Positions 11,782-25,249 of a stretch of DNA of 64,000 nucleotides are shown here, piece after piece (position 1 is the stretch's first letter; every line of letters starts with the position of its first letter). This DNA is from Pachypanchax playfairii. Taxonomy: Eukaryota; Chordata; Actinopteri; Cyprinodontiformes; Aplocheilidae. The notes under the pieces were generated by a model. That model was not told the origin of the DNA. It worked only from the letters and a program-made list of their open reading frames with translations, and ran no database searches. The DNA lies in the NCBI GenBank assembly GCA_006937955.1, contig SSNP01000006.1:4542555-4606554 (forward strand). Reading direction: 5' to 3'. Position numbers and translations under genes: made by a program.

Positions 11782-14700
11782 ATGGAGCCCAGCAGTCCGA
11801 AGAAGATCCAGTTTGCTGTGCCTCCTCTTCAGGGTCAGTTGGACCCGCAGGCCGCCGAGCATGTGAGTGTTTCAGATGTTTGGAGCCGGACAGTTGGAGA
11901 TTTGTGCATGTGAAAACTGAATGAAGCCTCTTAAGTCTAGTCTGGAATGTTCTGTGTGGGTGCAGAGCAACATGCTGAAATCTGTTATGAAAACTGATAT
12001 TTGTGTATCTGAGAGTCAACGTGTCTCTGCTGCTGAGTTTCACATCCAGTTCCTTTTTACAATGAATTGTAGATTTTGTGTGAAAATTAAAGATTTAACT
12101 TTTGAATTTATTCTAAACTGATTTATCTAGTTTGTACAAATAGTCTGTTGTTTTCCTCATGTGGGTAAAGACATCATGTCCGTCCCGTTTACTCAGTCAT
12201 GGATGGATAGTTTACATCTTTCTTGGACAAACAGGAAGTTTCCTGATGGAGAGAAAAAAATAAATTCTTTAACTGCAACATGAAGAAACAGACGGTCTTT
12301 CACGTGCATGAGGAAGTGAAAACTGCAGGTCTGACGTGTTTAAGAGGCCGGATGCAGAGGGGAGCTGCTAATGAGCAGGAACAGATTAGAACCCCTCTGT
12401 GTTGGTCGGAGAACTCTGTGCAGGAAAAACTGCAACAACTAATAACTTGTTTTTCCCAGATTTTTTTTCTAGTAACAACTTCTGCTACTAATGAAGATCT
12501 TTTACATTCCTGCAGTCTGTGATCTGAGACATTTATTCTTAAATTGATGTGTTAAAAATACTCAATTTTGAAGGTTTAGTTTTTATTTTATTCTTACTGT
12601 GAAACACAAGAAAAAAACAGCTTGTAGGTCAGAAGAACATTTAAATATCTTGTATGTGTCCTCAAATTACCACAAAACAGCTTTTAAAATGTCATAAAAA
12701 GCAATTTTTTAAAGAAGATTTTTTTCCAGTTAAATGTGTCAATAAAACCTGATTTTCCCCAATTTTATGACCTAAATACACTTTAAAAGTTGAGGAGAAA
12801 CGTTGTTTATGACTCTTTGGTTAATTTCCTAATTAATTGATCCAAGTTGGTTTTCACACCAATTACATTTTCCAGCAGTAGTTATTTAAGATTTTCTTAA
12901 AAAAGAAATCTTCCTTGAAATATTTGTGTGTGTGTTTTGACCTCAGATCCGTCGCAGAAGGCCGACTCCCGCCACTCTGCAGATCTACAGACAACCTGGT
13001 GCAGGTGAGAAAACAGGGAAATGGATTGAGAGACGCAGGGAGGACGACAGAGAGCTGAACAGCAGCAGCAGTAATGGAAGCTTTATTAGATTACTCTCAG
13101 TAAAGTGATCTGGGTGTCCAGGCTACACTGATGGATGTGTGTGTGTTGCTCTGAGCTCCTATAAATCCCTCCACAGGAGAACGGACTGATTAAATAATCG
13201 GCCTGATTTTGCTGGAGCTCGGGTTCCTGCTCTCCTTTACTGAACTGTTAAAGTTCCATAAGAAACAAGAAACACCAACTCGCTTCAGTATCATCATAAA
13301 AATGTCTCTCCTCTATATCTAAAGCTCTCTGTCTCCTGGTTAATATGATGACTGTAGTTTTATACGTATTCAGTTCAGTTCCAGCTGGAAAAACAAGCAG
13401 CAGCTTCGAGTTCTCAGTCAAACAAGGTCAAAACGTGTGAAGCTGTTATTTTTATATCGTTTTTACTGAGATAACAGCTGAGAGACTCTCTGATAGTTCA
13501 GAAATATCTGGGTCATTTTAAACTTTAGAACTGGACTGGGAGCAGGTTTTTTACACTTTGTATTTTTCTTGCTGCCAGAAACTCAACAGAACATCGAACA
13601 CGTGTGTGTGTGAGAATAATACACACGGGATCAGTGAGCTACAATGTTGCACTTTATCAACATGAACAAACATTTTCTGTCCAATCAGACTCCAACTCAA
13701 GAAAACTGATGAAAAGAAAACATCAATAAATGCGTCATTCTGGGGAAAAGACCCGTTTGTAACTTCATCTCCAACAGAACTCGTTTCTGAATGAATGAGA
13801 CGAAGCAACAGAACCACGTTTCTACTCACACTGGATTTAACTGTCTTAAAATTCTGCATTTTTGTGATTTAGAAAAGTTTAAAATAATCAAAATCATGTG
13901 AAAAACTTTCCATTTTGTAACAATGCTGAACTCAGCTGTTTTTAGGAAAACAACATGAGACACAGATCTTTTATTGATCTTGTTATGGCGTCACAACTAA
14001 CGTGTTAATGGTGGTAATTTGTCTGAATAGAAAAGGATTTAAATCCTTCAGACCTCAGAGATGAAGAGATCTGATGAAACTAAACAGATTTTCCACCATG
14101 ACAGAGATTCACTGCAGCTGGAGACGATCAGCTGAATCAGTGTTTTAAAGTGAGTTGGTGATAAAACTGTTTGAGGATGAACAGCTGACTGCTGCTGTCT
14201 GTTTCCTGCAGATGGAGATCAACAGAACGCCAGCGGGGAATCTCAAGTTTGTATAAAATAACACATTCATCTATATATATACACATGTAACATAAATAAA
14301 ACAGTAACAGGTAGATCATCAACCAGAATTACTTAATAACCTCAAAATGTTTTTATTTTATATATTTATGAAGTGTCTTAATGTAAAATAATTCTTAATC
14401 AACAAAATAAAGTACCTGCCACCACGAGAACACCAAAACAGGCTATATCAGAGTATCGATGCAGTCGCTTCCTGAAAGTCAGAGTTTAATCATCTAAACT
14501 CAGACACAAACCCCGTGTTTAATGTTTAAACTGTGTGACAGCTGGAAAGAAAAGTAAGATAAAGGAAATGTTAAAGCTACTTTCAGTGGCTCATCGGGTC
14601 ACCATGGTAACCAGCAGTGGCTCATCGGGTCACCATAGTAACCAGAAGGCTCATCGGGTCACCATGGTAACCAGCAGTGGCTCATCGGGTCACCATAGTA

Positions 14701-17700
14701 ACCAGAAGGGTCATCGGGTCACCATGGTAACCAGCAGTGGCTCATCGGGTCACCATGGTAACCAGCAGTGGCTCATCGGGTCACCATAGTAACCAGAAGG
14801 CTCATCGGGTCACCATGGTAACCAGCAGTGGCTCATTGGGTCACCATGGTAACCAGCAGTGGCTCATCGGGTCATCATGGTAACCAGCAGTGGCTCATCG
14901 GGTCACCATGGTAACCAGCAGTGGCTTATAAGGTCACCACGGTAACCAGCAGTGGCTCATCGGGTCACCATGGTAACCAGCAGTGGCTTATAAGGTCACC
15001 ATGGTAACCAGCAGTGGCTCATCGGGTCACCATGGTAACCAGCAGTGGCTCATCGGGTCACCATAGTAACCAGAAGGCTCATCGGGTCACCATGGTAACC
15101 AGCAGTGGCTTATAAGGTCACCACGGTAACCAGCAGTGGCTCATCGGGTCACCATGGTAACCAGCAGTGGCTCATCGGGTCACCATGGTAACCAGCAGTG
15201 GCTCATCGGGTCACCATGGTAACCAGCAGTGGCTTATAAGGTCACCATGGTAACCAGCAATGGCTCATCGGGTCACCATGGTAACCAGCAGTGGCTTATA
15301 AGGTCACCCTGGTAACCAGCAGTGGCTCATCAGGTCACCATGGTAACCACACACCTGTATCTCTTACTAACAGTAAACATAGTGAGAGTCAGACAGACGT
15401 CATTACTATCTGTTAAAAATTCTAAAACCCTAATTTGTGATTGTGGATAAACAGTTTAGTCACTAAAGTTCAACTTCCTGTTGAGTTCTAAAAGGGGCGG
15501 AGTTTTCTCAGCTGTTAGACCAAAATCTAATTGTTGTTTGAGGGAATTTGATCCGTTTCATGTTCTACCATCATCAAACATCAGGTGTGTTTTACTACTG
15601 AAAAAACATTCCAAATTTAAACAGACGGACTTTTGAATCAGTTTTTTCTTTGATCCATCAGGATTTATTTAGAATTTTCAAGATGTTCAGCTTTAAGAGC
15701 AAAAACAAATTCTAAACTCTAAAAATATTCAGAATCATTTGTTTAAAGTTATTTATATCGAAAGTTTCGCTCCATATTCCCTCCCACGTGTTTTGATATG
15801 AATATTTTCAGTAGCGTAACATCTTCATCTCATGATGTTAGTCAGCATCTTCTTTTTCGTTCTGCAGGCTTCAGACGCCTCTCAGAGGAAGCAGAGCACT
15901 TATGCCCCTCCCACCATGAAAGGTAAACACAGGACAATTTCAGTCTGACATCACAAGAGTATCAAAGTTTGTATCATTTATCAAACATGATCCAAAAACT
16001 AAAGTTCATTATAACTGATTTAATAACCTGATTTTAAATGTTTCTTCTATAAAACAAAACTGTTTGTTGACACAATACAATAAAAAACATGCAATGATGG
16101 TGAAAAGATCAGAAATAGTTGCGTAAGTGTTTCTAATCTGTAAAAAGCAGGAAAACAGCTATTAAAGTTCAGAGAGCGTGTTTCATATTCTTGATTCTAG
16201 AACAAAACCTTGTTTTGTTCTGTTCGTGTCCGTCGTGGTCAAATCGAAGCAAAAACCACCACATAGTTTGAGAAGCGTTTAAATCTGAAATGTGTCCAGA
16301 TGAAAGGTTTCTGTGGAAGACGGTTCCAGCAGATTCCTGAGACTCATGCAGATGTTTGCAGATGTTTGTAACAGGGATCATTTTGTTGCAGCTGTTCACA
16401 CAGAGTTTAATTTGTCTCTTTGTTTTCTTTAACATCATGTTGATGTTGTTTCCATCATTTCTGGGATTTTTAACTCTTTGTGTTTTCTTCTCCACTTACA
16501 CACGTCAGTTTCTTTGTGTCCATTTTAAACTAAATTAGATGACTGATTCAGATGTATTTATCACATATAAGCACTAAAATCAAACACACTACTAATAAAA
16601 AGGTTGTTTTTGAATGTCAGGACGGTCCAGACTGTCTAAACACCAGTTTCATCAAAATTCATCCCTAATTTAGAATTTAGCTGTTTTTAATAGATTTGAG
16701 TATTTGGCTCTAAACAGCAACTTTTTAAACGAGAACAACAAACAGTAAAACATAAAAAAGAATCTGTTTCCTGTGAAGCTGATAACTCTGCAGCAGAAGC
16801 ACAAACTCGTTATCAGATGTTCTGCAGCAGGATGAAACAAAGTGCATCAGTTTCGTGGTTTTTATCACTGAATCATTGATCAAACAGCTTCTCTTAACAA
16901 CGTAGAAACCAGAGGAATTTCCTGCAAGACAGTTTGGAGGGATTTACCTGAACTAACGCTGGATTTCTGAGCTGAAATGAGGCAAACTGTAAGTAGGAAA
17001 ATGTGCGTGTCCTGCAGGGAGAAGCCAGGAGGAGGAAAACATGCTGCAGATAAATCTGTGTTCAGAGCGCTGACTTTATTCTGGGAAGACCATAAAAGCT
17101 TTTTAAATTGATTCTAGCCGAGTGTGTGTGTGTGTGTGTCTTTGCTAAAAGCTTTCTGAGTAACCGCCAAAGCACCAAACACATAGCAGCGATTACATTC
17201 TGCAGGATTTTAAAAAAGGTTTTCTGTTTATATTTAGATAAACTGATGTTGATCTAACCGGCTCATACAGCTGAATTTTAATGAATCAAAAAGAAAGAGA
17301 GATCAATATGAAGTTATTTCCCTCTGGATGGATGGAACATTCTCAGACATCAGATTGATAGTAACTGACTATTCCAACCAAACATGCTACTAAACAAGTG
17401 AGACGAGTGTCTCTCAGATCGTCCATGAAGCTGCAGACTAACATTCATAATCTGAACAAAAAGTCTAAACTGTTAAATAAACCCACAGCTGGACTTTTGT
17501 TTCAGTAGTTTGTTTTTATTTTTTTCTCATTTTAATGATTTGAGTAGATTTTCTGAGCTGTTTGTGCTCCATAATGCGCCTGTAGTTTCAGTGTTTCTCC
17601 ACTAGAGGTGCTCCTCTTTTCTCAGAGCTACAGCTCGGATTGGAGCAACATCTTGTGGGGGCGGGGCTCTGTGAGACAGACAGTCAGCTGAGCCCAATCA

Positions 17701-20700
17701 CAGCGCAAGGCTATGCTACTGCTTACCCATGGGCCAATGACAATGAGCCAGAGGAAACCAATGGGAATGAGGCGTGTTTGCTGTTAGCCAATCAGGAGAG
17801 AGGCGTGGCAGAGAGCAACAGCTCAGGGGGTAAACCATTTACAGATTTAAAACATAAGAAGTGCAAATTATTTTAAAAAGAAAACAGCTCAGTTCTTTTT
17901 ACAGACGTCACATATTAAGAACTTAATTTTGGAGTAATAAATGTAATAATTACCAAATAAGAAGCAAATATTTCTTTTAGAAATAAATTCAGAATGTTTA
18001 TTCTTATAAATATCATGATTTTTTTTTCTTTGTGTTTATGAGGCTATTTGTGCTGATTTTTCTTAGAAAAGCCCACTAACACTAACTCCTTGTGTCTTCT
18101 CACCCTCGTGGCTTTGCACTCTTTCACCTTCTCTCTCTCAGACTTAACCTGCTCCAGCACTAAGGAAACGCCCAGTCCCGACTCCATCTCCCGGTAGCTG
18201 CATCTCTGATCTCACTCTCATTCTTTTGTCTCTTCATAACCGACTTTTCACCTCGACTGCTTTTCCTCTCAAAGTAACGCTCTCCTCTGCTACTGAGCAA
18301 CACTTATTTTGTGTTAGACATCAGCTTTTTTTTTTTTTTGCTTTTACATAATAATGAATTTTAGTTACTTGTACTCAGTCTTGTGGTTGTGAATAAAGAT
18401 GTATTAACAAACATCTGAACTGTGTTTTCTATTGGAGAAGTTTAACACTGAAAGGTTGAATTCTTCTCATTTGTTTGTGTTTGTGTCCTAAATATGAACC
18501 ATAAGGGGATGAAACAGGTCACTGGAACAGTCTGTGCATGTGGCTGCATTAACAGCTGAACTAACACTTTTATTATTGTAACGGGGAGTCTGGTGTCTGT
18601 GAAGGGCCACGTGGCCCCTGAACAGGCTGAACGCCCACAGTGAGGATCTGATCTGATCTGATACCTAGTTTTTTTTTTCCTAATAAAAGACACGAATGTC
18701 TTGAATTATTCAGTTTGCTGGTACAATTTTTATATTTCCAGAAGCAGAATCGTTTGTGTGGGAAATCAAGTCAGTGAAAGTTTTATAAGTGTCTCTAACT
18801 GTGTCTCACCTGTAACGCAAATAAAAAGTTCAACTATGATAATTTTATTTCTCTGCTGATGAATCAAAAATCCATGAAACACTCAAATCTTCACTGAAAT
18901 GTTTTCATTTAAAACATAAAAGAAACAAAACTTACAGGAGAAAATCAACAAAAAACTGACTGAAACTTTAAGATTCGTCAACCTTCCTCAGACCTCCCAG
19001 TGAAGACACGCCTCTTTAAACCATTAGAACAGGAACTTTAGACCGTCTGTTTTCAACCAGCTGATATATTTATAGGATCTTTGTTTATTTTGAGATGATT
19101 AAACAGGTTTTGACCTTCTAACATCTGCTTTTGAACTTGGCATGTCTTTAACAGTTCATGAAGGTGAGCAGATGTTTCTGACTGAACAGCTGGTTAAAGG
19201 TTTTCTACATGAACAAATCGTAACACAACAACACTTAAACGTTAAAAATAAAACTGTTTTACCAGAAAGTCTCAAATCAGAGAACTTTGTGTTGTCGAGC
19301 TTTTTTGTTGTTTTTATCTTTTTACTAACTGGATGTTACTTTTGTTCTTTTTATGCAGTTTGAGTGAAACTTGTTGTTTTTCTTCTATTTTTGCTAATAC
19401 TTTGGACCTGTTTGTGGGTGATTCAAAGGTGTTTAGTATATGTTTCTCCTTCAGATAAATGAAATTACTGTCGTCCAGATTTTTGCAGAAGTTAAACTGA
19501 GGAGAGTTAAATATTTTCTAACACAAAGAAAGCATCATGTGTTGGCTTCTGCAGAAAATTAAGACCTTTTTTATAATTTGATCAATTATAAGCAACAATA
19601 ATCACTGATCAGTATCTGTGTATTTATGTCACATCTGGACAGCAACCGATTGTTTAAGCTGAGACAAGAGAGGTTCATCATAGGTTCATGTCAACTATGA
19701 CAAACTATGAGAAACAGAATCAACTGTTAAAATGTCTTTCACTGTAGAAAATATTATGGGATGTCTGACAGTTAATTATATTTATAAGTCGTTTTTAGAG
19801 CCTTTGGATCAAATGTTTATATTTTTGAAGATAAACTGATAGAATTATATAACAATCAATAACAATAAGCTTCTATATAATTTTTACATCAATCACAAAT
19901 AATTGAAATTCATTAACTCTGTGTTCTATTTGGGTCTGTTTGTTACGTGAGACACTTATTGATCATATATTAATAGATATTACTGAAGGAAACTTAACTG
20001 GTTTATTCATGTTCATTTAACTGTTTTTTCTGCTTTTTTAAACTAAATTTAACAAGAAAAAAACTGATATAACGACTAAAAATCTTAGAAACCTGTTGCA
20101 TCAAAACAGACATTTATGTTAAAGATATAAACAAATCATATGAATTATTTATCTTAATTATCTCCAGGTTGTATGATAAACACTGTTTATTTAGTAAACA
20201 AACCATCGATAAGAAAGAGGCGACAGAACGCATGTAAAAAGAAAAATCTAAGCAATTTTTATCCTTTAGAACTACAAAAGCTGAACGTAGATATAAGATA
20301 TAAAAATAAATGAATAAGCATAATGAGACTGACTTATTATGAAAAACTGAATATGAAATGCACCTGGAAGATTTTAAATGAAATCATTAAAAATAAAAAA
20401 GTATCTATAAATCATCCAGTTTACTTTTATGCAAATACAGATACAAATAAAACTATATCAGACATTTCAGTGAGTTTGTTAATTTATCTAATTCTTTTGT
20501 TTTCACTTCAAGAGTTTCCTGCATAACAACAATATAATCAATATAATCTCAGATTCAATGTTTATATTAAAAAATGGATGAAAAAGAAATAATTGATATA
20601 GTTTGTAAATCAAAAGGTAAAAAATCAACAGATATTTGTAGATCTGATGTCTTTGATAAAGAGAATTATAGATTATATTGTTAATGCGTGTTACCTGTTG

Positions 20701-21158
20701 ACGGGGAGATTTCCTTCAAAATTAAATTAGCAGAAGTGATACTGAAGTTCACGTCTGGTGACAAACATCTTTTCAAATTAAAAGCTGATTTAACTTTGAT
20801 CAGAGTTCACACAAATTTTTGGAAAAGATCTTTAAGAAGTTAAATGATTTCAGCTAAACAGCAAATACTCTGAACAGCAGGAAAAATCAAACAGCATCAT
20901 TAGTTATGATAAATTTTTGTTGAACGATAATCCTAATCTGTGTATATAAACTGTATTTACATCATGAACCTAAAGAAACAACCTGATGTACTTCTGTTTG
21001 GTCAAATGGTTGCTAATTATTTTGTGTAACTCATTAGTCCTGAACACTGTGGGTGGGAAGTTAAACAAGTTAATGACTCTGTTTTTGCTGCAGGTAAATT
21101 GGAAAGTACTGTACCTGAGGAGGAGGAGGAGGAAGAGGAAACCAACCCTCAGGACTGA
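11782..21158 (+). CDS. ppp1r1c: PPP1R1C (IPP5), protein phosphatase 1 inhibitor
   Basis: Coding exons: 11782-11862, 12947-13004, 14212-14246, 15868-15922, optional 17626-17829 and 18142-18193, and terminal 21094-21158 with TGA at 21156-21158. The N-terminus MEPSSPKKIQFAVPPLQGQL carries the PP1-docking KIQF (residues 8-11). IRRRRPTPATL carries the PKA-type site with Thr34, the residue whose phosphorylation turns inhibitor-1/DARPP-32 proteins into PP1 inhibitors. Next comes SQRKQSTYAPPTMK, close to the IPP5 block QRKQSVYTPPTIK. The last exon, GKLESTVP followed by an eight-glutamate run and TNPQD, matches the acidic IPP5 tail. Without both optional exons the product is 97 aa (human IPP5 about 109). 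With exon 5 only it is 165 aa. The gene is convergent with nckap1. PPP1R1A is the alternative name, but the N-terminus and acidic tail favour PPP1R1C. Confidence 0.88.
14584..15349. repeat. 31-bp minisatellite, about 25 units, in ppp1r1c intron 3
   Basis: Units are mostly 31 bases, with a 29-base variant. Each has the core GTCACCATGGTAACCAGCAG joined to TGGCTCATCGG. Variants include CATAGTAACCAGAAGG and TGGCTTATAAGG units, some in alternating higher-order order. The core GTCACCATGGTAAC is nearly palindromic and fits the X-box consensus for RFX factors (GTNRCC-N(0-3)-RGYAAC). The long open frame at 14535-14789 is a by-product of this array. Confidence 0.95.
17626..18197 (+). CDS. ppp1r1c: ppp1r1c optional exons 5 and 6, inhibitor-1-like C-terminus
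   Basis: Exon 5 (17626-17829) is 204 bases, exactly 68 codons, phase 1 to phase 1, so it can be skipped without loss of frame. It encodes ELQLGLEQHLVGAG and more, resembling the MKELQMMVEHHL segment of PPP1R1A, then an acidic polar stretch. Exon 6 (18142-18193) encodes DLTCSSTKETPSPDSIS plus Arg. Read through its donor, the frame ends CGG TAG at 18195-18197. Spliced to the last exon, it ends CGG TAA. Both routes therefore stop after the same Arg, giving a 162-residue form. Whether exon 6 is terminal or spliced cannot be told from sequence. Acceptors before both exons are good. Confidence 0.7.
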
Positions 21159-24051
21159 TCCAGCAGAGAAACATCAGCTCTGAAGAAGCAACAATCAGAA
21201 CCAACCGGACATCCATGGAGCTCCTTCAGGTCGTTAGTCAGAACCGACCCAGTGGGTTTAATCTGAGCAGGTGAACAAACAGGTTCAACTATAATCCCAG
21301 TCTGTAGAACTTTTACTGACAGGTTCTGGTCTGATACAAGACAAACAGTAAAACCAGCAAATGTTTCAAAGATCTGAAGAAATCACTGAGATTTGTTTCA
21401 TACAATGAAATAATTCTGAATTAAAAACATTTTCAAATAAAAACAATTACTGAACAATAAGTGAAAAATATAATTAATTACTGTGTTCACTGATTTAATA
21501 GTTTGTTAATAATATTTAATCTACAGTTAAATAAGTCAGTGATCATTAGAAACCAGCAGATAAATGCATCAATGTATCGAGATATTTCACTCAAAACAAA
21601 CATTAAACATTAATTATAACATTTAACTAATGCTGTTTGTGTTTTAACGAGTTAATAAAATGAAGTTAGAACGTATGCTAAATTAGATATTAATAAATCA
21701 GTGAAAATAATTTTATTCAGATTTGAACTGCACTTTAACCTCTCAGCAAACTGATCGTCACTGACTCACTTTTTATTTCCTGTCTTATTCTCATGTTTTA
21801 CATGTTATTCAACATACATGTTGTGTTTAAGTCAAACTGTCAGCTGGTAGCAAGTAAAAATACCAACGATACATTTAAACCTGTTTATTTTCATTCAGAT
21901 GATATAGATGGTGCCTTTCTGCTACCGTAGCAGTTAAAGGGTTAATATGTAACAAGGTTTTACTTCAGAACATTATGTACCAAACTTTAGCAAAGAAATT
22001 TCATACTAAACAAGAGCTCTTTCAAAATAAAATCAGCCAGGAATAATTAATGTATTAAATATCTCACAGCTAATAAAAGCTACACTAAAAGTTAGAGCAT
22101 TAGTTATTTTCTATTTAATTTTATGACAAAATATATTTAGAACATCCCTTGTTATGTCTGACTGGAGTTAGAAATTACTAGAATGAGAATAATTATTGTA
22201 AATTTTATCACACGGGCTGTTAAAAATATCACAGAATCAAAGTTTTTGATCTTTAATCAAACTGGTTTGTGTAACGATCAGTTATTTACAATAAACAGTG
22301 AGTAACGGGATTCTATAGTTTCCTTTTGTTTTTATCTGAATCTGTATTTTCAGTGTGAATTCCTGTAACATTTTATACTTGTAACAAAAATACTGTTTGT
22401 TTTTAGTTTTGTTAGTAATTCAGATGAAACAATCTGCCTCCTGGTGTCTTCAACTAGAGTCAAACAAACTGCTGTCAGGCTCATGAACGTTAACATCTAA
22501 ATATTTTTATAAAAAAAAATGAGGTAAATGTTTTAAAATGACAGAAAACGACTAAAACATACAAACTCCTTACTGTCAGAAATGATTGCATAAACATGAT
22601 GTAACTTACCTCTTTAAACAACATCATGTCACATGATGCATTTTCCCACAAACAGCTGACAGACATGACGCTCAGGTGTGACGATCCTCGTGTTCGATTC
22701 ACTGATGGAACCACAATCAGCTCAACATCAAATATCTGAAAATCTATGATATGCTTTAATACATATTAAATGTGTAGATTACTATATATTCTTTAGGTGT
22801 TAGTGATTTCCTGCTCCATGCTGTAAATGTGGCTTTATTTTGTATTTTAATAGTTGTTTTAAAATCCTGAACAATATGTGATCTGAGGTACGAGATAAAT
22901 GAAGATGGTTGGAGAGAATAGAAGGAAAAATAAATAAAGTTCGTACTTTGTTAAAGTTCCTTCTCTTTGTGTTTTTTGATCGTTTAACTGAAGAATTCTG
23001 GAGGTTTTATTGCTGGTTTTAAAGCTGTTAAACAGATGAAGTGAGAACATCATGCAGAGTTTACATATATAGATTTATTTTGTTTTATTGCAGCTCCATG
23101 TTCTTGTTGACGTCCACAGGTCAGAGATGGATAAAGATTTAGTTGCTTTTCAGCGAGGGAACTGGTTCATTTATGAAAACATCAATCAACCCCCCCCCCC
23201 CAGCTGTTTAGGAGTAAATTAAGACGTGGAAAACAAAAACTTTTCCTTGAATAACAGCTTTTTTACAGGCCAGAAGCTGAAGAACTGAATTTTATCTATT
23301 AGAGAAACCAAACTAACAGCTGAGGGGAATAAAAACACACGTGTTCCTGTTGTTCACACCGTGTGAACCGAAGCTGCTGCGTGATCAGCATCACACACCT
23401 GAACACTTGGGATGGCATTGCACACCATGAAGAATCAAACGCTCCACCACGTCCGAGACCTGATACACGAGTTTTAGTGTCAACACATTTGGCAAATCGT
23501 CGTCATCATTGTCATCATCGTAAAAATAAAAACATTCAAAACAGACGAGTTCAGTTCACATCAAAGTAGAATACAGATAGTATATCTTCACCCACAGAAA
23601 GTTCATGTTACAACTACCTAGAAAAAAAAAGCATCACCATGTTATACAAGAGTGTGTGTGTGTGTGTGTGCGTGTGTGTACATACAGCTTGTGTAAACTT
23701 ACAAGTATCAACACAGAATTCCATCCTGCCCTCGTCTTTCCTGATGAGAGCGAGATAAAAAGACCCCCCCACCCCCCCCCCCGACCACCACATCAGATTC
23801 ATTTGCATTCCCAAAGTAAGCATCCAAATCCACAGAAGTTTCAGCTGGACAATAGAAATCTCAAAACCTTCAATAAAATAATAAAGAAAAAAAGAATATT
23901 TCAGTGTCAACTATATATATATATACTATATCTTTATATTTTTGTTCTTTAAAACATTGTATATTACGAGTTGCTATGGTAACGGTCCCTGGCAACTTCA
24001 TGGAAAACAATGATTGGAATAAAGACACTGATCCCCAACTTCGTCCAGCTA

Positions 24052-24083
<32 letters not shown>

Positions 24084-24306
24084 GTGTGTTTGTTTGTTTT
24101 GGTTCATCTTGTAGTTTTTGCTACTCCTTTATAGTGTTCCATGTGTCAGAATGTTTGTGTACATGCTGTCAGTAAAGAACCCCGCAGCCCTCGTTAGTGT
24201 GTTTAGTTTGGGTTTAGTGAAGTCTAATAGTGTTTTGTTTGAATCTACATCCAAGTGCCAACACTTAAATGTACGTTAAAAATGTACGTCAGGTCTGTGT
24301 GTGTGT
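21159..24306. other. convergent 3' UTRs of ppp1r1c (+) and nckap1 (-)
   Basis: No coding exon is seen. A candidate ppp1r1c polyadenylation signal AATAAA lies at 21436-21441. On the minus strand, TTTATT at 23074-23079 and 23084-23089 are candidate nckap1 signals, which would give a 3' UTR of about 1.2 kb. Low-complexity tracts include poly-C near 23191 and 23764-23782, and GT runs near 23650 and 24053. Confidence 0.5.
23970..23983 (+). promoter_or_regulatory. X-box-like palindrome in the nckap1 3' UTR region
   Basis: GTTGCTATGGTAAC fits the RFX X-box consensus (GTNRCC-N(0-3)-RGYAAC) apart from one pyrimidine and is followed by a second half-site, CCTGGCAAC. The same site appears at 28388-28401 in the duplicate. 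Being outside a promoter, its role is uncertain. Confidence 0.3.
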
Positions 24307-25249
24307 TTATGCGTTTGCACTGATGCTCTGTTTATAGACGGCGTGGTAGGCGTTCCGCAGCAGGACGTAGGGGAAGCAGGACTCCAGCAGGTCCATGGTC
24401 AGGAACGGAGACTCCTGCACAATCTGAAACACACAAAGCAAAATAAGAGACGCAGACGAGTCGCTACATTTTAAAACCCTGATTACACAAACAGACACGA
24501 GCTCAAATACAAGATCTCTTCATCTCCTCTCACCATATCCAGCAGCAGGTAAACAGATTCCCTGTTTCGTGTCGTCATCTTGTCTGTTTCCTGACCAATT
24601 TTCAGCAAACTAGACGAGGCCAGCTGCACGCACACACATGCACACACAGACACACAAAAGAAAACACAGAGGTGTCAGATCATACATGGCTTCATATCTC
24701 AGCAGGTCCAGTGTGTGTCAAAGCACAGCTCCACCTGTTGTGATCCAAACGGTACCGTCTGAGATGCTGTGAAAAGGTCAATGAACTGCAAATTCAAACA
24801 TTCACCAACAGAAAACAGGAAGTCTCTTCTTCACTCTAATAAATCCGTCTCTTTTTCAACAGCTAAACTTATCCTCATTTAAAGGAACATTGTTAAACAT
24901 ACAAGAGGAAGTATTTGTCTTACAGCCAGGAACTCTTTCAGACGGTCCTCTATGCTTCCCTTGTGGATGGTGAAGAGAGCAGCAGCGATCTGATTGATGG
25001 CTTTGGCCAGACAGTGGATGTTATTGCAGTGGCCTGTAGGGGGCAGCAAACACACACTGGTAATTAAACAACAAGTCTTCTTGTGTTTCAAATCAAATAA
25101 TCGTTAAATTTCAGGTGTTTCCCACAATACACCTGGATCCAACAGTCAGGTAGCAAAATATGGATTTCAATGTTTTATTTCATAAAGATCATTTGACTAA
25201 TAAGTTTGGAAATTTTAATGTCTATGTAACTGTGAGCTCACAGAATAGT

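Noticed and set aside
14535..14789. 84-residue open frame with repeated SSGSSGHHSNQ
   Set aside because: It is a translation of the 31-bp minisatellite, with no splice sites or homologues.
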